This document shows, piece after piece, positions 49,001 through 61,000 of a stretch of 64,000 bases of DNA; within the stretch, counting starts at the first letter, position 1, and every line of letters begins with the position of its first letter. This DNA is from Gnetum montanum (lineage: Eukaryota; Streptophyta; Gnetopsida; Gnetales; Gnetaceae): contig MNCI01004927.1 of NCBI GenBank assembly GCA_015680685.1, forward strand, positions 751,491 through 815,490, written 5' to 3'. The translations under genes were made by a program, and so were the position numbers. The notes under the pieces were generated by a model. That model saw nothing but the letters and a program-made list of their open reading frames with translations. It searched no databases and was not told where the DNA came from.

Positions 49001-52000
49001 TCCACCCTCTCCAATTTATGGTAGATGGCGATTGACTTGGTTGAACGTTTTCTCATTCACTCTGGGAATGGGTCAAAACTTCAGGGCACTCATTTTGCAT
49101 TTATAAAGTGTCTGTGGATGGGACACCAAGTTAACCTTCCTGAGTTTTTTCTAGCATCCTTGAGACGCCAACAGCCGGAGAGACATTTAGGGTTAATTTT
49201 GGCCCTGTGGAGAGCAATTGGGGAGACTCAGGTTTTACATCTAGTGAGGTCCTTTAGTCACTCCATCTTTTATAGACAGAGGAAATCCGTGGGTAGCTCA
49301 ATGGATAGTCTGCATGAGATGGTGGTTCTAGCACTTATGGCTATGAGGGTGCCTTCCACCATGGCAAATTCAGGAAAGGAGCTTGTTTAGGCTAGGAACG
49401 ACCTCATGGGGGTGGAGGTGCAACTAGGTTTGGCTTGAGAGGAGGCGGCTACGGTGGCAAGAGCCAAGGAGCGTCGTGTTTGGGAGGCTAAGTGGGCTAC
49501 GCGTGAGGAGTTCTTCCAATGTCATCTTCATGAGAAGGAGCTGCAGCACAGGGAGGAGCTGGAGGCAGTTCGTCAACAACGACTTGCCAAGGATGCCAGG
49601 GCACAGGCTGCTTTCAAAGAGCAACTTAGGATAGCTGGGAGAAGCTGCAGAAGGAGGCACACTGTCAAAAGGCGTTGGAGCAAGAAGCCAACAAGCACCA
49701 CGCTCATGAGTCCTAAGAAGACATTGAACGATAGTAACAATTAACATGGGCTCATAAGATCAATATCGTTGCCTGGCTATGTATGGGGAAATGCCCGTAT
49801 ATGAGGATGCAAATCAATCAGGAGGTTTCTTGGCAAGAGCTTCGCCGCCATATAATGCTTGCCTCAATGAAACTATACCCAGATGGGGTTGGGTGGGTCA
49901 TCTCCCAAGCTAGGAAGGCAGAGGCCTTTAAGCTTTTCCAAGATGTGAGCACCTTTGTGGACTCTGAGGAGCATCGTGCATAGCTGGATGCACTGTAGTC
50001 TTGGCTATCTTTGCATTGTTGCTAAGATCATATGCCCCGCCACCCTTAGGGATGGGGGGGAGTGTGGGCCTTTCAGTTTTTGTGTTGTTTTTTGTTTCTG
50101 CCAGTCATTGTATGCGGTTGTGGCCTCTAGCTATTTATCTTTTTCTTTTCTTAATGTCGTAGCTTCCCTCGATGATTTGTGTCTAGGTTGCATTGTTGTT
50201 GTTTGGGGTTTGTTTTGATGCCGCTACTGAGGATGTGCAGCCGTGGGAAATTTTGGTTTGCAGGGGGAGCGTCCCTGGTTCTAGGGTGCTCAATGTATGG
50301 TTTCTTGGGAATGGCCTTTTTGCCTTCCCATCTATCTGTAAATATTTTTTCTTTGCAATAATAGATTTTTCCCAAAAGTTTTTCAAAAAAAAAAAAGTCA
50401 TTGGACTAAAATAAAATAATGCAAATAATTGTCACAATTTTGCAAATTTTTTCGGACATTTTCTAAAATTTAGTGTAATCAACTTTCTTCAAGAAGTCCC
50501 TTTTTTTTGTTTTTTTTTTTTTTGTTTTTTTGTTTTTTAGCTAAATGCTTTGAATAAATTTCCCAAGGTTTTAAAAAAAATTGTGAAACAACAGCGTTAA
50601 AAAAATTTGAGGGGGGTTGTTGATGTAGACCCCAACCGCAAACTTTATTTATTAAAAATATCAAAATTTACATAACATCGTAGCCAAGAGATACTTTTAG
50701 ACACTTTTATACAAGGAAAGAAGAATAGAGCATGGTGCATAATTCTGTTAATTTAAATTTTCAAGAAAACAATGATACAAAGCTGGATTCTTCAACCTCT
50801 GAAAATGTGTTTGAAGTAGAAAGTTGCTGTACAGATGGAATTTCATTTCACAAGAAAATTGCAACTTTTCCAAATCTCTATTAATAGCCATATCGCATTT
50901 ATGCTTCCAAATAATGAATAAACCTTGGAACGCCAAGTCATCATTAGAAATTTCTCCAAACATATGAAAAGCATTAAATGATGACCAAAATTTGATAATC
51001 TAGGAATAAATGAACAACAATTTCATCCTTGTTGAGCAGACAGAGAAAACATAAAAAAGATATTTTCAGTACACTCAACCTGACTACAACTTAACAAAGA
51101 GGGTTTTCAAATACCCAAGTGGTTTAGCCTTATACCCAAATGAAGACCTCGCTATAAAAAGACCCACTTCAAAAAATGAACTTTTGGTTAAATATTAAAT
51201 TTCCAAATACAGTTAAATTTATCTTTTCAATCTTAAACAGGCAATGCCAATTGCCACTTAGCCTTTAAAATATGAAAAAGTTTCTTGTTGCTATCAAATC
51301 AATCTTGCGCTTTTTTAATTGGGAAGTGAGGTAATTTAAATCCATCTGGCCATTGTCAGTTATTCCAAAAAGAAGAACATTGAATTGAAAGAGAATCTGT
51401 AGCAAGGAATGACCAGCTCGTATCTTTATGAAAAGTGTGTAGCAAACAAAGTTATGTGCATTACTTGAATATTTTTATTTTAATTGTGCAGTAATGTTAC
51501 AACTTCGTATTAATAAAAGTGAGAGTGTTTGCTATAAATTACTAACATAGCTGTGCAAGTTTTTATTTCTTACCGTTCATGGAAGATTTTTTATATATGG
51601 AGGTGCAAATTTTGTTTAAAATTTTTTATTAGTGATTTGAACCATATGTGTATCTTCATTCAAATGTCAAAGTAGGGCATAACAGATTATAAGGTTGTTA
51701 AATTTTTAAAAAAATCAGCATTAACTAGAACAAGAAAAGTTATAAACATAACACAACAATTGGGTATCGATCACATGTGGAAAATTTCAATTTTATGTCA
51801 GCACTACACAGCGGAATAAGGTCCCTATCCTCTGTTTGTTTCTTAAATTTCAGCTCCAAATTCGGCGATTTCAATGACCATGATTTGAGGCTTGGTCGTG
51901 GTAACAAACGACAAGTCATGGTCTCTGACCACAGGTTGCAGTCAGGTCATGGGATGGTCATCGTCCTACAAAAATAGTGAATAAATTCAAACTGAGTAAA

Positions 52001-55000
52001 CTACAAGTCATGATTAGGTCGTGGTGGTTGTTCTAAACCTTCTATACTTCAAATGTGAAACCATGGGGTGACCAAGAATCATGATAACCAAAATATGACA
52101 GATCACAATTTGACCATAGGTTGGGATGAGAGTGATGGTGAGGTCATGGAATTACAAGAAAATAAAGAATGACAAACATGAGAATTTCAAGTTACAACTG
52201 GGCAAATATGCCAACACCAACCTCACAAACAAGACTTAGAACATGCCAAACAGCCTTTAAACATCGTGTGGGAGGCTTGAATTATAAGAATAACATCAAA
52301 CATTTCTTAAATTAACAAGAATAGTGCCTTGTGCACAAAAACATGAGAAACAAAAATAAACCCCTTGAACCTCGCTTAATTGACCACAAAAGCTTCATGA
52401 AACTAACACAAAACATGAGAGAACACTTCACTCAACCTGGAGTAGCTTGGAACAAACTCATGCAAGGAGAGAAATGAACTTTTACATCAAATTCATGAGA
52501 TATGGGCTTAAACCCTCTTTAAACCTTCAATATACACATCAGATTAGAGAGAATTTGACTTGACTCTGAAACTTGGAAATGAATCCCTTGAAATTAAACA
52601 TAAATCCACTTCAATCTACTTGAATTCTTTAAGGGAAATGTACAGAAACATGTATATAACTTCAGAATCTTAGGAGAACTTGAAACATGACATATTATGT
52701 GAGAAACATGTGAAATTGCATGTAAGTGTCAGAAATTATGCAAGAGGGATGTGTGAGAACTTGAGAGAAGAATCAACAGAGAGGGATTCATTCTCAAGAT
52801 GAAGAAGCATGTTGGAAGAATGCAAGAAAAAGAAAAGGGATGAAGCTAGGAGAGCTACAACCAAACTCTCAAAACACTTGCACAAACACTCAAAATGCAA
52901 AAAAGTGAGAGCTTCTCTATTCACTTCAATTTTCTTGGCAAGTTACAATGAGAAGGGTTATCCCTATTTATACTTTTTGTGGAAGATCTTGCCTCTTTTA
53001 GCATGGGCCTCTCATGAAGGCTTTTGACCCCTTCTTTTCCTTTTTGGACCTTTCCTCTCAACCTAACAAGCAACACTTGTAACTCCTAGTACATCAAAGA
53101 AAACATCAACGTAAAAGTAAAGACCACCACTATGTTCACTCTCCTCAACATGAAAGAGAAATGATCATGGAGGAGTTGGAGGCACACATCCATACTGTTT
53201 CCAACATTTTATACCCATGTATACTTTTATGTGCCTTATTATTATACAATATCCCAACATTTTTCAAAAAAAAATGTGAAACGTATATAGTCGTGATACA
53301 ATCATTGTGGATAACAACAATCATAAAAGATAATTTATATGTTAACAAGTGCAATGACACAAAATTCCAGTATTTGACTAAAAAAACATAAAGCAAAGAA
53401 AAGTATGCGCTAAATTCCAAATGTCCTACGATTACTTCAAAAGTAGCATATGTATTTTTTTAGCAATTCACTACAGATAACTAAAAGAATGTATGTTCTA
53501 ATATTATAAAGAATGTAACAGATATTGTATTTCATAGTTAGGGACTATGGAAAGTGAGAGTTTAATAGTATTAATCAGCTTTGACTAAACTAAGTTGTTA
53601 CAAGATTTTCCAACTAGGAATTCATTAATCAACTTGGGCTGGTGGTGAACCGGGAAAAATCTTTGGCTCACTTCCTGAATGTGGATGTGCAAGTTAAGTG
53701 TCGGATTACACGGGTGCTAGGGTTCCCCCCAGGGACGGCCCAAGACTCATACCTTGGTATTCTACTCTTTGCGTGGGGGCGGTGAGCGGCTTGGAGTGCT
53801 GTCCTGAAAAAAATTGAGGGTTGGGTGGGCCATTGGGCGAATTGTTTTCTCACTTGGAAAGGGTAGCTATTGCTGGCATCTGGGGTGCTCGCAGCAATGG
53901 CGTGCTTTGTGGCTATTGTTGCTCCTCCCATGCAATCTGTGATCTAGACTATCAATCAAATCATTTGGAATTTCGTTTGGTCAAGGGGTAGAGGGGGGAG
54001 TAAATTACATCTAGTTGGATGGATCACATGCCCTTGGGAAGCAGGGGGCATGGGCTTTTTCAAATTCGAAGACAAGATGACGATGGGACAGCAATGACTG
54101 TTGTTACGGCTTACCTAGTGGGGTGAAGAGACTGCGCAGTGGATTCACATCATGAGAAGGAAGTATGACAGGTGGCAGATAGGGGTGCACGACTCTAGGC
54201 CATGGGAGACACTTTGCACTCATGTGTAGCACATGCTGGCACGGGGGTGGATGGGACAGACATCACACCAACTCATGAAATCGATGTACCCACCAGTGCA
54301 CGATTGGAGGTAAGTCTAGCAAGGGAAGCTGCCAAAAAAAATAAAGGTCTTCCTCTGGCTCCTTAAGAGTAACGCCTTGCATGTGCCAACGTTCTTAATG
54401 CAATGCGGCCTTAACATTGATGCCACCCACCCCCTATGCAATGGTGGGCCCAAGACTGTATTGCACTTTGCGTATCAATGCCCTTACATGCAAGACAGGT
54501 GGCGGGCGATGTGATGGCTCGCCTCGATGCCACTCACAAGCGACTCTAAAGCCACGTTGCTTTTATGGGTAGCATGGAAGATACGCAACAACAAAATCTT
54601 CCGACAATAGCATGTGCCCACCCCTATGCAAGTTGTTTTTCAAATAGAGAAAGCGTGGGCCAAAATTGTCATAGCTATGGGGGTCATGTCGACATACGAA
54701 CTAGCCTACGCAGCATTCCGTGCACACACTGAACTCTAGGGTCTAGTTGAGTGGTGTGGTTGGGACACTATCCTCCTACAGCTACAAGGTGACCCGGCCC
54801 TCCCTGACGATGCCTTTTTCACCAACTGACTGGCTGACATGACAGAATTTCGAGGCATGGAATCACGTTGACAGAGGCAACGATCGCTGGTTACCTGGGG
54901 GCCTAAGCGGATGGAGAGATTATTCTTCCCATGGCTTGAGGGTAACATGATGTTGAGCTGTTTTTTGCTAGGTTGATGCCACGTACAAAGAGTAGGTAGG

Positions 55001-58000
55001 TGCCTAAGTTTGCTTTGCCACCGATTTCGAGACAGGCTACTGAGCTGGTTGACCAATTTTTTGTCCAATCTGGCAAAGGGTCCAAGCTTCAAGGCACGCA
55101 CTTTGCATTCTTGAAATGCTTTAAGTTTGGGCTCAAAGTCAACTTGCCCCATTTTTTCTTGGCTACTCTGTGACAACAGAAGAGAGGGTGCCACTCTGGG
55201 CTCATTTTGGCCCTTTGGCAAGGTGTGCCGAAGATAGGGCCGACGTCGGGTCTCTCTGGCCCTTCCCAGTCTCGAGGCCAACATTGGTCTATGCTAGAAG
55301 GTAGGTCACATGGCGAGAGATGAATGCTCCGATTTCAATGGCCGTGGTAGGTGTATTTTCACCCAAGGAGGGTTCTAGTCGGGATGTGATCTTCACTATG
55401 GAGCTTGACAAGGTTGTGGAGGAAGCAACAGCGAAGGCTCAAGTAGAAGAGCAGTAGACCTGGGAGGCCCGGTGGGAGGGGGCTCTTCAACAAGCATAGG
55501 CTGACAAGGAGGCCCAGTTTAGAGAACAAGAGTAGGAGCTGCTTAGGAAGTAGGCCCTACTGGCAAAGGGATCCTAGGCTTGACTAATGGATGAGCTCTG
55601 CGACCAAGTTTGGGCAGAGCTGTAGCAAGAAGAAATGAATTGGAGGGAAAGGGAGTAAATGGAGCACGCGCAACGTGCTCAGGAGCAAGAAGAAGTGATA
55701 AAGAGACAATGCCAACTGGATAGGACACACGAGTAGAGCATGCAACAATGGCTTGGGAAAGGGCGATGCCCATATGTCATGCTAAGAATACACTGTGAGT
55801 GTTCGTGGCTGGCCCTAAGGCAACACATCCGTCACACCTTTGTGCATTTCCATCTGGATGGTGGGGGGTCGACTGAGGAACACCTCCGTCGTGGGTGCAC
55901 TCTGCAGGAGTTCTAGCAGGCCGCTAGGTTCATGAGGTCTAAGCTACATTGCAACACATTGGACATCCTACATGCTCTCGAATGGCCGCAAGGCAAGTGT
56001 CATGCCTTGCCCAAACAACCGTAACAGCTCCGGTGTTGTCCAAGCCTCCATTTGCATTTTGGTTTTCTTTCTTGTGGATGTGGGTGGGGGGTCGGTCTGT
56101 GTCCTGTTCGGCCGAGTTGGCCATTGTTTGTGCCTAGTGCATGTTTCATCCATCGAGGCACAAGGGCACACGTTTTGGTGTGGCCTCCTAGTGGCCTTGT
56201 TTTGTCAGGACCCGTTTGGGTCAAGTGCAAGGTGGCCTCACCAAGGTTGTGGGGGTTGCTAACTTGGTGCCATGGTGGCGATGCTTCCCCTCTCAGAGGG
56301 TGGGTCCATCTAGTCATTCACTCGTGGCCTTGGATTTTACATTTTTCTCTTTAGTAATTTAATCCTAAACATTCTCTCAAAAAAAAATTTATGTTAACCA
56401 CTAACCGATACTTAATTCATAGGTAGAAACGGCTATTTACAAGTTAATACATGTAAACAATAATAATGATATCAAGCATGAATGATTTTCATCTATTCAA
56501 ACAAAATTTTAAAACAATCAAAGAGTAAAAATAAAAAAAATTTTAGAAGGATGTTGAAAGGAAAGGAGGAAGCGGGTGGGTGGGGTAGTCATGGAACCTA
56601 AAATAATTGTAATAAATGTACACCCCAAGATATATAGTCCAATTAGAACTTTATAATTCAGCATTGCCCACAGGAATCAAACCTATGACCTAGAACTTTC
56701 AAATCAAGAGTCTTACCACTAGGCTAACACTGCTGGTTGCAGTGTCTGGGGTGTAGGGGAAGGCAACGCAATCCCCTCGCACTCCTGGGGGCACGCTAAC
56801 ACCCACGACAAAGGTGCAGAATATGGAGCTACCCCCTTTGGGGGACTGGATCACATGGGCAGAGGATCCTCTAGACCAAAGGTTGCAGACATGCCTACGA
56901 CTAACTCGAGGTTGGGAGTAGACATGGAGTGCCTGATGGGAAGTAAGGTGGGCCGGTAGGATGTGTCAGTGATAAGGAAGAGAAAGACACAATTGGATAT
57001 CAACCTAGAGGCGTTGGTGGTAAGGAAGAGAATGACACAATTGGATATTGACCTCGGTCTGCAGAGGACTTTGAAGAAGGTGTATCACACACAAATGTCT
57101 ATTTTTGCAAGGGACGAGGTACCTCATACAAACGAAATACCTTAAAAATGATGGTTCAGAATAAAGGATGCGATGTGGTGTGCTTGCAAGAGATAAAGTT
57201 GCAAGCGGCTAAGGTGGGTTTGATGTTGTGCAAGGGTTGAAATTTGCTAAACGTTCCATGCAGGGGACATGCCAGCGGGCTAGCTATTTTGTCGAAGCTC
57301 CCAATGGTTTTGGTCAACGACTCTCAATGGACCCAAACTGTTCAATTGACCCAAGAATGTGTCTAGTTGACTAATGTCTACGAGGTGCATAGTTGGGAAG
57401 TGATGCTGCAGGAGTTAAAGTAGGTGGCATGGGTGGTCCCAAATGTGGACAAATGGATTCTAGTTGGTGACTTCAACCAACGTTTGTACCCATGGGAAAA
57501 GACGGGTGCGATAATGTAGATCTGCCTGGCAGTGCGAAGTTTACCAAATTTCTTCAGAACCACAATCTGGCAGACTTGGACATCAAAGGTTGCAAATTCA
57601 CCTAGAGCAATACTAGACAAGGGTCTAGTCAAGTTCAGTCTAGGATTGATAGGATGTCGATGAGTACAAGCTTATTACTAAAACTGGATGTGCAAGTTTT
57701 AGGACAGGGGCGGCAGGCGTCTAATCAGAGATCCATCTTGTGTCATCTTGGGCCTGGAAAAAATCAGGTTCCCAAGCCTTTCAGGTTTGAACATACATGG
57801 TTGAGCAAACCTTGGTTGCACCCGCTAGTCCAAGAAATCTGGCAGAGTTACTCCAAGGCCCACAAGCCGACGGATTTTCTAAAAAGGGGGCTGAAGTTAC
57901 TAAAGCAAAGAATCAAAGCCAAAACTTCAGAGGAAAAATATGGATTTAGGACCTATAGGGAGCAATTGAAGGTCGGGTTACAGGAGGTACAAACGCTGCA

Positions 58001-61000
58001 GGAAACTGGGGCCAACCTTGGGGATGAAGGGCAAGAGCTACTCAAGGAGTTGCAAGAGCTAGACAAACAAGAGGAAGCCTATTGGCGGCAGCAAGCTAAG
58101 GTGTCCTGGATACGAGATGGGGACCAAAACACCCATTTCTCTTTTGCAATGGATAAAGGCAAGGAGGCAACAAAGTAGAAAGTTCATCATGTGGTTGCTA
58201 ACACAATAATAGTCGAATAGGACGTGGCTGAAGCACTGCAAACATACTGGGAAAATATATGGTGCAGGAGAGATATGGATAAAATTTCGATTCCAGTGCA
58301 GCAAATTATAACAAGTGATGACAACCAACAACTTATGGAACCTTTCACCAGACAAGAGTTGGCCACAGCATTGAGGTCAATGTAGACAAATAAGGCACCA
58401 AGGCCTGATGGGTGCCCTATGAAGTTTTTTAGGGAATTTGATGATATCTTGGTGGAAAATCTATTGCATGCTTTCAATAGAATGCTCGGTTGGCCACAAG
58501 TTCGTGGAGAAATCAACTATTCACAGATTGTGCTACTGCTGAAAGTGTCAAATCCATCTGTGCTAGTGCACTTCAGACCCATCAATGTGTGTACCACTTT
58601 ACTGCGATTATTCTCAAAAATGATTGTTTTTAGGTTGGCGCCATTGATGGGAAAGCTTGTAGCAAAACATCAGGCAAGGTTTATTAGGGATTGTTTCTTG
58701 CAAGATCAGGTCCCACTATTGCAGGAGATCTTGCACTCATTGTGAAGGTCAGGATTCCTAGGCATGTGCATTAAGTTAGATATTACCAAAGCCTATGACA
58801 CCATGAGCTGGGTGGCACTACAAATGATTATGCTTTTTTTAAGGGTTTTAATCCTAAGTTCATTAAGCTTTGTATTCAGATGCAGAGTTCCAGTAGGTAC
58901 TCTTTCGATGTCGATGGGAGGCTATGGGGGTTCCAGGCACTAGAGAGAGGGCTGTAACAGGGGGACTTGTTATCACCTCTACTATTCATTATGGTTATGG
59001 ATTTGCTACAAGCCTACTGTGCTACCAAGGGGATGCAAGGATTGATGGTTGCTAGGGTCCACTATATTATTGCCCATTATGCTAATGATACGATTCTGTT
59101 CTCCAGGGCAGTAATACCGCAGGCTGAGGTGCTAAAGAGAGCATTGCAAAGGATGGAGTTAAAACTTGGTCTCACAATTAATAAGGACAAGTCTGCATTG
59201 CATTTTGCCAATACCACAGAGCTGGTGAGTGCAAGAATTATGCAAGTACTGGGCATCCTGCTTGGTCAGCCGCACAATTCTTATTTGGGGATGTCAATCT
59301 TTGATTGGCATCTTAAGCATACGTGGTTGGGGCTAGTGAAGAGATTGAGAATGAAGACAATGCATTTGAGTAACAAGTTTATGTCTCAGAAGGGTAAGAT
59401 GTTGCTGGCCTCAACGATGCTAATAGCTACAACCACATATGTGGCATCTATGGATGTCCCACCGATTGAAGTGGTTCAGAAAATTGATCAAATCATTCAA
59501 CAATTTGTTTGGTCGGGGGGCAAAGTGGGAAAGAAGCTCCACTTGGTTTGTTGGGAGTTGATAGCATTTTCGCGAGCAACAGGGGGAATCAGGTTGCTGA
59601 CTTTCCCAAATGAGATCATGCTGGGTATGCAACACCTGGTAAACAAACTCCTAATGCAGGAGGGGGCACAGGCAACATGGGTGAGATTGTTACAACAAAA
59701 GTAACAAAGATGGGAGGTTGACACTAGGAGCTAGCACGTGTGGGGAATGGAGGCCAAGGCACTACTAGGTAAACCTCCATCGAAGGTGGTCAAGAGTCTG
59801 CACTCGCCAAAAGCAGGGTGGAACGAGCTCTGGAAGAGGAGATTGCCTGAGAAGATCAAGGCTTTCAACTAGCTTATCTGGCATAAAGCATTATCAGTGA
59901 AGGTGCTTTTACGAGCATAGGGAATCAACATCAACTTTACTTGCCCCTTTTATCAGTGTGTTCATGCGGGAATTTTGAAGGGCGGCTAGGATTGGGACCC
60001 TGATTAATATCAACGGTGATTCCAAAGCGTTGGCAATATTACAGTTCAGTTGAGAGTGTAGGAATCATTTGATCTTCCGAGAGCAAAGGTTGCCTATGCC
60101 TTCTTCTATTGCTCAGGCTGGAGTTTCTTTGTGGGCCGAAGTGAGTCACGGCATGGGGTGGGGACCAACCTTCGAACTGGCTATCAGAGTTCATGGGAGA
60201 TGCATAGTTGTGGCAAATGATTGAGAGAATGGGATGGGTAGACATGCTCCAATGCATGGAAGGGGAGCCAAGGTTGCCGACAAATAGTTTCTTCAAAAAT
60301 TGGGTTAGGAATGAAACCAAATTTAGGGCGAACGGATTAGGGTTACCAAGACAACGTTGGAGGAGGTGCTAGGTGTGCTAGCAAAATAGGAGCTTATAGA
60401 CCCAATGATCCATACTCAGATGTATGTTGTCAAGTTCTTTTAGGGCACGGTTCCACGGACAGCTAATGGGCACATTCACAAGAATAAGTTGGCGAGGGTG
60501 TAGCAAAATGCGGCAGTGTTTGTTGATAGGTACTTTGTGCAATCCAAGTACCCTCACAAACTTTTGGGAGTTTATTTTGCATTTCTACCATGTATCAAGC
60601 ATGGTATCCGAATTAACCTCCCTCGTTTCTTTTTGGACTTGCTAAAACAAAAGCGGGCTTGGATGGCACTCAGGGTTGATTTTGGCTCTTTGGAGGTCGG
60701 GGCAAATGGAAATTCCAACACGATTGAGGGTGGAGCCCAGCCTAGTTCATCAAAGGCAACACTGACAAACAACGTCTAGGCCTCAACTCCTAGCAGAGCA
60801 ATGGGGAACAACAAGAGGGGATGCAACGTCCAGCAGCAACACACGAGCTGAGGGGCATGGGGTTTCGACTGGGATGCAACAATCTCTAAATACACATTCG
60901 GCAAACAAGATGGAATAGGCATCTTAGCGTGCAGCGGAGTAGGCGAGGAGCAAGGAGAAGGCAGCATTACAGTCTTGATGGGAGGAGAGGGCAGCATGGT

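Noticed and set aside
56000-56354. Overlapping frames on both strands near the end of LINE b
   Set aside because: They fall in the LINE 3' untranslated part before the poly-A; composition alone keeps them open.
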